From an uncultured Eubacteriales bacterium (lineage in GTDB: Bacteria; Bacillota_A; Clostridia; Oscillospirales; Oscillospiraceae), in the NCBI GenBank assembly GCA_900556015.1, contig USNH01000024.1, positions 1-8,916 on the forward strand: DNA of 8,916 nt, written 5' to 3'. The notes under the pieces are model-generated. The model saw nothing but the letters and a program-made list of their open reading frames with translations. It was not told the DNA's origin and did no database searches. Of this stretch, positions 1 through 6,154 are shown piece by piece. Position 1 is the first letter of the stretch. The number at the start of each line of letters is the position of its first letter. Both the position numbers and the translations under genes were made by a program.

Positions 1-246
1 GGCGATGCACCCCAAGGGTACTTGCTTCGCTGCGTGGGCATCGCCCCCTACGAAAAAATCGCCGGGAAACCGTGCGTAGGGGCGGATGCCCACATTCGCC
101 CGTCTCTCCCTCCGTCAAAGCATTCGGTTTTGACACCTCCCTCGCAGAGGGAGGCAAGGGGAGTTCCGCGCCTGCGGGCGCGGGGAGACGGATTCCCACG
201 GGCGCGCTGCGCCCTCGGAATGACAGGCTTTTTCGACAGTCTGAGC
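1..246. repeat. Non-coding mosaic of intergenic palindromic repeats
   Basis: No convincing gene lies in this stretch; the open frames through it are low-complexity and continue into other features. It is built from successive short palindromes: GGCGATGC (1-8) against GCATCGCC (38-45), a larger imperfect inverted repeat at 35-92, GTCAAA/TTTGAC (114-119/129-134), a tight hairpin CCTCCCTC-GCA-GAGGGAGG (136-154), GCGCC/GGCGC (168-181) and GGGCGC-GCT-GCGCCC (200-214). The piece ending in 'CTCGGAATGACA' resembles dispersed intergenic repeats I associate with Oscillospiraceae genomes; that link is from memory, not tested. Likely transcribed spacer or REP-like elements between genes. Confidence 0.6.
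35..92. repeat. Imperfect inverted repeat, 18-nt arms
   Basis: The arm at 35-52 (TGGGCATCGCCCCCTACG) is complementary at 16 of 18 positions to the arm at 75-92 (CGTAGGGGCGGATGCCCA), with a 22-nt loop. This would fold into a strong stem. It is the largest single palindrome of the left-edge repeat mosaic. No transposase or terminal target duplication is visible, so a REP-like or MITE-like intergenic element is the most that can be said. Confidence 0.6.
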
Positions 247-248
247 AC

Positions 249-282
249 AAAAAAAGAACCGCCATTGGGCGGTTCTTTTTTT
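249..282. terminator. Bidirectional intrinsic terminator
   Basis: Seven A (249-255), stem GAACCGCC (256-263), loop ATTG, stem GGCGGTTC (268-275), seven T (276-282). The structure is symmetrical, so it can act on both strands. It lies 12 nt beyond the stop of the minus-strand small membrane protein gene and would also stop transcripts entering from the left edge. Confidence 0.9.
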
Positions 283-294
283 GGGTTATCTCGT

Positions 295-516
295 TCAGGC
301 GGCGGCGTGAGCCTTGCGGTTGTGGAGCAGCTCGTCGGTACGCTCCAGCAGCAGCGCACGGGTAGCGGAGACGGTGAACACGATGGCCCAGCCCAGGGTC
401 AGGTAGTTGGCCAGGACGCGGATCTCAGCGTCGGCAGCGGTCATCAGGAAAGCGGAAGCAACGACCAGCACCAGAGAAACGATGGCGACAGCGATTTGAA
501 TAGAGATGTTCTTCAT
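295..516 (-). CDS. Small two-helix membrane protein, unknown function (73 aa)
   Basis: The start is the ATG at 514-516 (read on the minus strand), preceded by AAGGAGGA (complement of 524-531) at 7-nt spacing, which rejects the much longer upstream frame. The protein has a short N-terminal MKN, a hydrophobic helix at about residues 6-28 (IQIAVAIVSLVLVVASAFLM), a polar turn with DAEIR, a second helix at about 36-55, then a basic/acidic tail (RALLLERTDELLHNRKAH). This is a hairpin membrane protein with both ends probably cytoplasmic. I do not recognise a family. It is divergent from a LysR-type gene and shares an operator-like dyad with it, so regulation by that LysR protein is plausible. It is followed at once by a bidirectional terminator and so is probably monocistronic. 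Confidence 0.8.
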   Translation of the reverse strand: MKNISIQIAVAIVSLVLVVASAFLMTAADAEIRVLANYLTLGWAIVFTVSATRALLLERTDELLHNRKAHAAA

Positions 517-595
517 GATAACGTCCTCCTTAAAAAGTTGTATGTGATATGTTCGTTTTTTCTTTGTTTTGGGGTCTTGTGCTCTTGTTGTCTGT

Positions 596-624
596 ATAGT
601 AGAATAAATAACAGGAAAAGTAAA
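596..624 (-). promoter_or_regulatory. Candidate promoter of the 73-aa membrane protein gene
   Basis: On the minus strand, TTTACT (complement of 619-624) and TACTAT (complement of 596-601) are separated by 17 nt. Each matches the sigma-A consensus at four of six positions. The region is much more AT-rich than its surroundings. The -35 hexamer overlaps the 18-bp dyad at 617-634. Another -10 register (TATACA, a few bases further on) is possible. Confidence 0.45.
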
Positions 625-634
625 GCTGTACTTT
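617..634. promoter_or_regulatory. 18-bp dyad, candidate LysR operator
   Basis: AAAGTAAAGCTGTACTTT is symmetrical at 16 of 18 positions about the central AGCT. It lies between the divergent small-protein and LysR genes, overlapping the predicted minus-strand -35 and lying just upstream of the LysR extended -10. LysR-type regulators commonly bind dyads between themselves and a divergent target and repress their own gene. That this one does so is inference. Confidence 0.5.
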
Positions 635-642
635 GTTATAAT
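634..642 (+). promoter_or_regulatory. Extended -10 promoter of the LysR gene
   Basis: TGTTATAAT is a consensus TGn extended -10 followed by a perfect TATAAT (637-642). No good -35 is found at 16-18 nt upstream (GGAAAA-like), which is typical for extended -10 promoters. The predicted transcript start near 649 gives a leader of about 35 nt. The dyad at 617-634 occupies the -35 position. Confidence 0.6.
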
Positions 643-684
643 GGATGTTAGTGAAGCTGATAACAAAACGGGGAGGACAAGACT

Positions 685-1563
685 ATGGAAACGGCACGGT
701 GCAGGGCGTTTTTGGCGGCGGCGGAGACGGGGAGCTTTTCCCGTGCGGCGGAGGCGCTGCGGTACACGCCCTCCGGTGTGAACCAGCTGGTGTCGGCACT
801 GGAAAAGGAGATCGGATTCTCGCTGTTCAGCCGCAACACGAAGGGCGTGGCCCTGACGGCCAACGGGGAGCTGCTGCTGCCGGTGGTGCGGGAGTTTCTG
901 CGGCAGGAGGACCGCATTTTCGAGCTGTCGGCGGAGATGAACGGACTGCTCATCGGCAGCGTCAGCATCGCCGCTTACTCCAGCATCGCCACCCACTGGC
1001 TGCCGTCGGTGATACGGGAGTTCCAGCGGGATTACCCCAACGTGAAGATCAAGCTGATGGAGGGCATCTGGCAGGAGGTGTCCCAGTGGCTGGACGAGCG
1101 GGTGGCGGACATCGGATTTCTGAGCTATCAGGAGAATATGCCCTACGACTGGATACCGCTGGCGGAGGACCCCATGCTGGCGCTGCTGCCCAGGGATCAC
1201 CCGCTGGCGGAGGCGGAGTCCTATCCGCTGGAGAACTGCGCCATGGATAGGTTCATCATGCCGGCGCTGGGCTGTGACGATGACGTGGAGGCGCTGTTTG
1301 TCCGCGGACACATCGAGCCGAACATCTGCTACACCACGCTGGAGAGCTTTTCCGCCATGTCCATGGTGGAGCAGGGATTGGGCATGAGCGTGATGAACCG
1401 GCTCATCACGGAAAAGCGGGTGTGTGACATCGCCATGATCCCCATCGACCCGCCGGCCAGCATCACGCTGGGCGTGGCGCTGCATTCCCAGACGGACACC
1501 TCGCCGGCGGTGAAGATGTTTTTGCGCTACGCGGTGCGGATGCTGACGAAAAAGGAAGAATGA
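685..1563 (+). CDS. LysR-family transcriptional regulator
   Basis: This 292-aa protein has the usual LysR length. An N-terminal winged helix-turn-helix covers about residues 1-60, with the family pattern GSFSRAAEALRYTPSGVNQ followed by LEKEIGFSLFSR and GVALTANGELLL. A linker helix follows, then a periplasmic-binding-protein-like effector domain (from about residue 88) with the typical WLPSVIREFQRDYPNVKIKL start and an LxxxHPLA motif (LLPRDHPLA). The start is supported by GGGAGG (671-676), 8 nt upstream. It is divergent from a small membrane protein gene with a shared dyad, and ends at a bidirectional terminator, so it is probably transcribed alone. The effector is unknown, and nothing in the sequence ties it to the metal-uptake operon downstream, which is separated by a convergent gene. 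Confidence 0.93.
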   Translation: METARCRAFLAAAETGSFSRAAEALRYTPSGVNQLVSALEKEIGFSLFSRNTKGVALTANGELLLPVVREFLRQEDRIFELSAEMNGLLIGSVSIAAYSSIATHWLPSVIREFQRDYPNVKIKLMEGIWQEVSQWLDERVADIGFLSYQENMPYDWIPLAEDPMLALLPRDHPLAEAESYPLENCAMDRFIMPALGCDDDVEALFVRGHIEPNICYTTLESFSAMSMVEQGLGMSVMNRLITEKRVCDIAMIPIDPPASITLGVALHSQTDTSPAVKMFLRYAVRMLTKKEE

Positions 1564-1568
1564 CGCAC

Positions 1569-1601
1569 AAAAAAAGAACGCCCGCCGGGCGTTCTTTTTT
1601 T
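1569..1601. terminator. Bidirectional intrinsic terminator between convergent genes
   Basis: Seven A (1569-1575), arms GAACGCCCG (1576-1584) and CGGGCGTTC (1586-1594), then seven T (1595-1601); the innermost pairs must open to form a loop. It starts 5 nt after the LysR stop and ends 4 nt before the stop of the minus-strand B3/B4 gene, so it serves both transcripts. Confidence 0.92.
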
Positions 1602-1605
1602 GCGC

Positions 1606-2319
1606 TTACAGGAAGAAGTCGAAGCGGGGATGATCCTTGGTGACTGTGCCGGTCTCGATCTCGATGCTGTCGCCGAAGTATTTGTGCAGCAGGGCCACCA
1701 GCTCATCGGCGGCGGCCTGTACCTCGGCGGCGTTCACGTCGGAGAAGCCGTCGATGGGGAAGAGGATGGCCTTGGTCGCCTCGGTGATCTTGCCGCGCTC
1801 CGATTGACGCCACGTCCAGCGCCGGGTGCGGATCTCGCTGCCGGAGGCGTAGACGGCCTCGCCCACGTCGGGGGTCTCCTCCTCGGTGCTGCCGAAGGGG
1901 ATGAATGTGTCGCCCTCGCGGGCCAGCCGCACGTCAAGACCTTCGTCGATGGTGTCCAGGTCGTGAGCGCCCATGGGCAGGCGGTGCTTGATGGACACGG
2001 CGTTGCCCAGATCCACGGCGGCGTTGATGTGGGGGAAGCCCTTGCCCTTGGCGATGCGGGTCAGCAGGGCCTCGATGGAGCAGAGGAACTTGTTGGGGTT
2101 GATGCCAAGGGCGGTAAACGCCTGACGGTAGGGCAGGATATCCTCCGTTTCCTTGGGCTTTTTGCCGGTGAAATAGCTCTCGCAGGCGGCGACATTCTCG
2201 GCCAGCATCTGCTCCAGCTCCGGGATGTCGTGGGTGTTGTCCAGCCCGCGGACGGCCACTGCGCCGAAGCAGGCATTGGGCAGCTTTTCAAAAAATTCTT
2301 TGGACACCTGATAGTACAT
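1606..2319 (-). CDS. Free-standing B3/B4 tRNA-editing-type domain protein
   Basis: The protein is 237 aa. The start is the ATG complement at 2317-2319, with AAGGAGGA (complement of 2326-2333) 6 nt upstream; the frame extends further but without support. It resembles the stand-alone B3/4 family related to the editing module of phenylalanyl-tRNA synthetase beta: an EDILPYRQAFTALGINPNKF segment (about residues 59-78), a SIEALLTRIAKGKGFPHINAAVDLGN segment (about 81-106), and a later GEAVYASGSEIRTRRWTWRQSE region (about 154-175). In PheRS this fold hydrolyses mischarged Tyr-tRNA(Phe). Family members without the synthetase are thought to act in trans on tRNA or to have drifted to another role; the substrate here is unknown. 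It is monocistronic, with its own promoter diverging from the importer operon. Confidence 0.85.
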   Translation of the reverse strand: MYYQVSKEFFEKLPNACFGAVAVRGLDNTHDIPELEQMLAENVAACESYFTGKKPKETEDILPYRQAFTALGINPNKFLCSIEALLTRIAKGKGFPHINAAVDLGNAVSIKHRLPMGAHDLDTIDEGLDVRLAREGDTFIPFGSTEEETPDVGEAVYASGSEIRTRRWTWRQSERGKITEATKAILFPIDGFSDVNAAEVQAAADELVALLHKYFGDSIEIETGTVTKDHPRFDFFL

Positions 2320-2349
2320 GGCGTTTCCTCCTTGTTGAAATTTTTCGCT

Positions 2350-2378
2350 ATTGTAACGCTTTCCACCGCGAAATGCAA
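2350..2378 (-). promoter_or_regulatory. Sigma-A-like promoter of the B3/B4 gene
   Basis: On the minus strand TTGCAT (complement of 2373-2378), a 17-nt spacer and TACAAT (complement of 2350-2355). The predicted start near 2343 gives a leader of about 25 nt carrying the ribosome binding site. The spacer contains GCGGTGG (complement of 2363-2369), which recurs next to the divergent promoter. Confidence 0.7.
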
Positions 2379-2445
2379 GAGGGAAGTCCGTAACATAGAA
2401 TGATTTTATATTCCTAAAGATTTGCTCGATAATATGAAGCGGTGG
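2363..2445. repeat. Separated 7-bp inverted repeat in divergent promoter region
   Basis: CCACCGC (2363-2369) and GCGGTGG (2439-2445) are inverted copies 69 nt apart. One lies inside the spacer of the minus-strand promoter, the other 3 nt upstream of the plus-strand -35. The positions would suit a regulator acting on both promoters. With only 7 bp in high-GC DNA, chance is a real possibility. Confidence 0.25.
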
Positions 2446-2448
2446 GGC

Positions 2449-2477
2449 TTGCATTTTGAGGCGTTATCCCGTAAAAT
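2449..2477 (+). promoter_or_regulatory. Sigma-A-like promoter of the importer/XdhC operon
   Basis: TTGCAT (2449-2454), 17-nt spacer, TAAAAT (2472-2477). The predicted start near 2484 leaves a leader of about 30 nt, too short for a riboswitch. No clear Fur, DtxR or ModE box was recognised around it. The region 2380-2480 is AT-rich. Confidence 0.7.
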
Positions 2478-2512
2478 ATAGAACGGAATTTTGGGAAAGG
2501 GGGCGTGTGCCT

Positions 2513-3529
2513 GTGAAACTGCAAAAAAACCGGCCCACAGGGCGGGTGCTGGGTATGGCGGCAGCGCTGCTGGCGCTGCTTTTGCTCTCTTTCGTGTGGG
2601 GGCGGTACGATGTGCCGCTGTCGGAGGTGGTGCGTATTCTGCTGTCCCGGCTGTTCCCGGTGGAGCAGACGTGGACGGACAACATGGCCATCGCCGTGTG
2701 GAACGTGCGTCTGCCCCGTATCCTGCTGGCCTGCTTGGTGGGGTGCGCGCTGTCGGCGGCGGGAGCGTCGTATCAGACGGTGTTTCAGAATCCCATGGCC
2801 GCGCCGGACATTTTAGGCGCGTCCTCTGGCGCGTGCTTCGGCGCGGCGCTGGCCATTCTGACGGGGCAGGGCAGCGTGACGGTCACGGTGTACGCCTTCT
2901 GTGCCAGTCTGCTGTCCGTGGCGCTGGTGTATCTTGTGGGGCGGCGTACCAGGGGAAACCGGGTGATGAACCTGCTGCTGGCGGGCATCATGGTGGGGTC
3001 GCTGTTCACAGCCGGAACGTCCTACATCAAGCTGGTGGCCGACCCCAGCAACCAGCTGCCGCAGATCACCTACTGGCTCATGGGCAGTCTGTCGGGGACG
3101 CGGATGAAGACCGTGACCTTTGCCGCCGCGTGCATGGCGGTGGGGCTGCTGCCGCTGCTGCTTCTGCGCTGGCGGATGAACCTGCTGACGTTGTCCGCCG
3201 ACGAGGCCCGGGCCATGGGCGTGCATACCGACCGGCTGCGGCTGACGGTGATCCTGTCTGCCACGGTGCTGACGGCGTCGGCGGTGTCCGTGTCCGGCAT
3301 GATCGGCTGGGTGGGACTGGTCATTCCCCATCTCAGTCGCCGCATCGTGGGCAACGACTGCCGCTGGCTGCTGCCCATGTCCATGCTGTTCGGCGCGGCG
3401 TTTCTGCTGCTGGTGGATAACCTGGCGCGGTGTCTCACGGCGGTGGAGATCCCCATCGGCATCCTGACCGCCTTCGTGGGCGCGCCCTTCTTTATCTACC
3501 TGATGGTGAAGGGGGGCGAACGGGCATGA
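2513..3529 (+). CDS. FecCD/BtuC-type ABC importer permease
   Basis: This 338-aa membrane subunit of a type II ABC importer moves a metal or metal chelate handed over by a lipoprotein. The start is the GTG at 2513, with AAAGGGGG (2496-2503) 9 nt upstream; the TTG at 2456 in the same frame lies inside the promoter and is rejected. Family hallmarks are the N-terminal helix (about residues 12-30), RLPRILLACLVGCALSAAG (about 65-83), QNPMAAPDILGASSGA (about 91-106), AGTSYIK and the C-terminal SGMIGWVGLVIPHLSRRIVG coupling region, which contacts the ATPase. About ten hydrophobic segments are visible. It is the first gene of the operon and its stop overlaps the ATPase start (ATGA). The family includes iron-siderophore, haem, cobalamin and molybdate (MolB) permeases. 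Sequence alone does not fix the substrate; XdhC in the same operon favours molybdate or tungstate. Confidence 0.93.
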   Translation: MKLQKNRPTGRVLGMAAALLALLLLSFVWGRYDVPLSEVVRILLSRLFPVEQTWTDNMAIAVWNVRLPRILLACLVGCALSAAGASYQTVFQNPMAAPDILGASSGACFGAALAILTGQGSVTVTVYAFCASLLSVALVYLVGRRTRGNRVMNLLLAGIMVGSLFTAGTSYIKLVADPSNQLPQITYWLMGSLSGTRMKTVTFAAACMAVGLLPLLLLRWRMNLLTLSADEARAMGVHTDRLRLTVILSATVLTASAVSVSGMIGWVGLVIPHLSRRIVGNDCRWLLPMSMLFGAAFLLLVDNLARCLTAVEIPIGILTAFVGAPFFIYLMVKGGERA

Positions 3530-4305
3530 AGCTGACGGTGAACGACCTGTCGTACAGCTATACCAAGGATATGCCGGTGCTGAAGGGCGTGTCCTTCACG
3601 GCGGACAAAGGCGAGTTCCTGTCTGTGCTCGGGCCCAACGGCGCGGGAAAGAGCACGCTGTTTCGCTGTCTTTTGGGCGGCATCGACGGCTACTCCGGCG
3701 CGATCGAGCTGGATGGCCGGGAGGTGCGAGGCCTGTCCCGGCGGGAGATGGCGGCTCGCATCGCCTATATCCCGCAGATACACCGGCCCACGTTCGGCTA
3801 CTCGGTGCTGGACACGGCGCTGATGGGTCTGACCCGTGAGCTGTCGCCGTTCCGTTCCCCCACGGCGGAGCAGGAAAAGCGGGCCATGGAGGCGCTGGAG
3901 CAGATGGGCGTGGCCCGGCTGGCTGCGCGAAATTTCGCCACACTGTCCGGCGGCGAGCAGCAGCTGGTGCTCATCGCACGGGCGCTGTGCCAGCGGTCGG
4001 ATATACTGCTGATGGACGAGCCAACGTCCTCGCTGGACTACGGCAACCAGCTGCGGGTTCTGCAGCGGGTGGCCGAGCTGGCGGCACGGGGCTATACGGT
4101 GATCTTGTCCACCCACGACCCCCAGCACGCGCTGCGGTTCTCTCAGCGGGTGCTGGCCCTGCGGGACGGCCAGGTGGCCGCCTTCGGCGACACCCGCGAG
4201 GTGCTGACGGAGTCGCTGCTGGAGCGGCTGTACGGCGTGGACGCGGCGCTGCTGGACACGGAGCACGGCCCGGTGGTCGTGCCGAAGGGAGGCGGCCATG
4301 TTTGA
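3526..4305 (+). CDS. ABC transporter ATP-binding protein (FecE/BtuD/MolC type)
   Basis: This 259-aa ATPase is the partner of the preceding permease. All nucleotide-binding motifs are intact: Walker A GPNGAGKST (36-44), Q-loop Gln84 (IPQIH), signature LSGGEQQ (140-146), Walker B ILLMDE (160-165), D-loop SSLD (168-171) and switch His197 (STHD). The start ATG at 3526 overlaps the permease stop by 4 nt with AAGGGGGG (3509-3516) upstream, so translation is probably coupled. It overlaps the methyltransferase start by 8 nt. Length and the C-terminal ALRDGQVAAFGDTREVLT segment fit the FecE/BtuD group. It energises uptake at the inner face of the membrane. No oddities were seen. Confidence 0.95.
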   Translation: MKLTVNDLSYSYTKDMPVLKGVSFTADKGEFLSVLGPNGAGKSTLFRCLLGGIDGYSGAIELDGREVRGLSRREMAARIAYIPQIHRPTFGYSVLDTALMGLTRELSPFRSPTAEQEKRAMEALEQMGVARLAARNFATLSGGEQQLVLIARALCQRSDILLMDEPTSSLDYGNQLRVLQRVAELAARGYTVILSTHDPQHALRFSQRVLALRDGQVAAFGDTREVLTESLLERLYGVDAALLDTEHGPVVVPKGGGHV

Positions 4306-4990
4306 GTGGACGCAGGAGCGCATCGCCTATATGGACGATGCCTGCCGCCGGACGGACTTCCACCAAAGGCTGGCGGCGGAGCTGTCACTCTATCTCCGGC
4401 GGACGAACCGCATCTGTGACGCGGGCTGCGGGCTGGGGTATCTGTCCCTGGCCCTCGCGCCGTATGTGGGCGCGGTGACGGCGGTGGAGCGGGACGGTCA
4501 GGCGCTGGCGGTGCTGAAGCGGGAGATCGAGACCCGGCACATCGCCAACGTGACGGCGGTGCGGGGCGACGTGCTGGCCTACCGGCCTGACGAGCCGTTT
4601 GACGCCATGGTGTTCTGCTTCTTCGGCAGCATGGAGGAGATACTGGCCACGGCGGCGCGGTGCTGCCGCGGTACGGTGCTGGCGGTGGTGCGGAACGATG
4701 AAAGCCACCGCTTTTCCGGCAAGCACCGCGAGCCGGGACGGCACAGCTATGAAACAGCCTGCCGTATCTTGGCTGAAAAGGGAATTTGCTTTACAGCAAG
4801 AACGGAGGCGCTTGACTTCGACCAGCCCTTCCGCAGCCCGGAGGACGCCCGCCGGTTCTTTGAGCTGTACGGCGGAAACGAGGACTGGCGCTCCCGGTTG
4901 GTGGAGACAGGCGACCTGGAATTTCCCTGGCAGCTGCCCAGCCGCCGGGAGTTCGGCCTGATCACCTTTCAGATGGGTGATGGAGAGTAA
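4298..4990 (+). CDS. Class I SAM-dependent methyltransferase within importer operon
   Basis: This 230-aa soluble protein has a Rossmann-type SAM-binding core: motif I DAGCGLGY (41-48), an acidic residue ending strand 2 (Glu64 in TAVERD), a GDVLAYRP segment after strand 3, and FDAMVFCFFGSMEE as the motif IV-like strand. No added domain tells the substrate (small molecule, protein or metallophore). The start ATG at 4298 overlaps the ATPase end by 8 nt and has AAGGGAGG (4285-4292), so it is firmly in the operon, between the ATPase and the binding protein. Its position argues for a job linked to the transported compound or to cofactor maturation, but none can be named. Confidence 0.85.
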   Translation: MFEWTQERIAYMDDACRRTDFHQRLAAELSLYLRRTNRICDAGCGLGYLSLALAPYVGAVTAVERDGQALAVLKREIETRHIANVTAVRGDVLAYRPDEPFDAMVFCFFGSMEEILATAARCCRGTVLAVVRNDESHRFSGKHREPGRHSYETACRILAEKGICFTARTEALDFDQPFRSPEDARRFFELYGGNEDWRSRLVETGDLEFPWQLPSRREFGLITFQMGDGE

Positions 4991-5037
4991 ACCGTGTATT
5001 CTGCGGCATGAGCCGGGAAGATGATAAGGAGAAAACC

Positions 5038-6126
5038 ATGAAAAACAACGTGAAAAGACTGCTGGCGCTAATTTTGGCGCTGGCCATGAGCCTGAGCCTG
5101 TTCGCCTGCGGGCAGAAGCAGGACGGCAAGCAGGATGACGTGCAGGCGGATACCACCCGTGTGTTCACCGACTCCTGCGGGCGCGAGGTCACTGTGCCCG
5201 CGGACGTGCAGAAGGTGGCCGTATCCGGCCCGCTGGCCCAGATGGTGGTGTTCGCCATCGCCCCGGACAAGATGGTGGGCGTGGCCAACGCTTGGGACGA
5301 GACGGCGCAGGCGTATTTTGACGAGAAATACCTGAGTCTGCCGCTGCTGGGCCAGCTGTATGGCGGCAAGGGTGAGCTGAACCTGGAGACGCTGCTGGCA
5401 GCTGCGCCGGACGTGGTCATCGATGTAGGCGAGCCCAAGGGCAGCCTCGCGGAGGACATGGATGCCTTACAGGAGCAGACCGGCATCCCCTTCGTCCACA
5501 TTGATGCCTATTTGGCCACGATGGATGAGACGTATGCCATGCTGGGCGACCTGCTGGCCATGCCCAACGAGGCACAGGGGCTGGCGGACTATTGCCGCGC
5601 CATGTATGATAGGGTGAAGGCCATCGCGGACAGCGTGGATAAAGCGAATATACTTTACATCACAGGGGACGAGGGCTTGAACGTCATCGCCCAGGGCTCT
5701 TACCACGCCGAGGTCATTGACATGCTGGCCAACAACCTGGCCGTGGTGGACGAGCCGTCCAGCAAGGGCACGGGCAACGAGGTGGACATGGAGCAGATCC
5801 TGAACTGGGATCCCAATGTGATCCTGTTCGCCCCGGACAGCATCTATGACACCGTGGCGGACAACGAGAACTGGCAGACCATCACCGCCATCAAGGAGGG
5901 GAATTATTACGAAGTGCCCTTCGGCCCGTACAACTGGATGGGCTTCCCGCCCAGCGTCCAGCGGCTGCTGGGTATGCAGTGGATGGCCGCCGTGCTGTAC
6001 CCCGATGCGGCGGACTATGACCTGTACGAGGCGGCCAGCGCGTATTTTGAGCTGTTCTACCACTGTGAGCTGACGGAGGCGCAGTTCGCGGCGCTGACGG
6101 CCCACTCTGTCATCAAGGCCGCGTGA
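5038..6126 (+). CDS. Metal/metal-complex ABC transporter substrate-binding lipoprotein
   Basis: The protein is 362 aa. The start at 5038 has AAGGAG (5026-5031) 6 nt upstream; the ATG at 5008 in frame lacks a site and would spoil the signal peptide. It has basic MKNNVKR, a hydrophobic core, and a lipobox LFAC (21-24) for lipidation at Cys24, which places it on the outer face of the membrane. The mature part begins with VFTDSCGREVTVPADVQKVAV, the usual opening of class III (FepB/BtuF/MolA-like) binding proteins, then two lobes joined by a long helix (about residues 180-200). A GPYNWMGFPPSVQRLLG segment (296-312) and FELFYHCELTEAQF near the C-terminus match a subgroup I associate with molybdate-type or undefined metal importers. 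It follows the methyltransferase after 47 nt and precedes XdhC by 28 nt. The ligand is inferred, not shown. Confidence 0.92.
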   Translation: MKNNVKRLLALILALAMSLSLFACGQKQDGKQDDVQADTTRVFTDSCGREVTVPADVQKVAVSGPLAQMVVFAIAPDKMVGVANAWDETAQAYFDEKYLSLPLLGQLYGGKGELNLETLLAAAPDVVIDVGEPKGSLAEDMDALQEQTGIPFVHIDAYLATMDETYAMLGDLLAMPNEAQGLADYCRAMYDRVKAIADSVDKANILYITGDEGLNVIAQGSYHAEVIDMLANNLAVVDEPSSKGTGNEVDMEQILNWDPNVILFAPDSIYDTVADNENWQTITAIKEGNYYEVPFGPYNWMGFPPSVQRLLGMQWMAAVLYPDAADYDLYEAASAYFELFYHCELTEAQFAALTAHSVIKAA

Positions 6127-6154
6127 CACGATGAGATGAAAGGAGCGCCTGACG

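Noticed and set aside
22..651. 209-aa plus-strand open frame over the left edge
   Set aside because: It runs through repeats, a terminator hairpin and the antisense of the small membrane protein, has no RBS and shows no family pattern.
295..1485. 396-aa minus-strand open frame
   Set aside because: Its first 320 or so residues are the antisense of the LysR gene and low-complexity His/Arg/Gln-rich; only the last 73 codons, with their own RBS and ATG at 516, form a believable protein.
1600..2403. 267-aa plus-strand frame opposite the B3/B4 gene
   Set aside because: Antisense shadow with Gly/Val/Asp-rich composition typical of high-GC reverse frames; the minus-strand frame has RBS, promoter and family motifs.
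2456..2512. Upstream TTG start for the permease
   Set aside because: The TTG lies within the promoter spacer; GTG 2513 has a well-placed RBS and gives the normal family length.
5008..5037. Upstream ATG start for the binding protein
   Set aside because: It would add ten charged residues before the signal peptide and has no RBS; ATG 5038 has AAGGAG at 6 nt.
4991..5037. Possible riboswitch or internal promoter before the binding-protein gene
   Set aside because: The 47-nt gap has no convincing stem set or promoter pair; only an RBS is visible.
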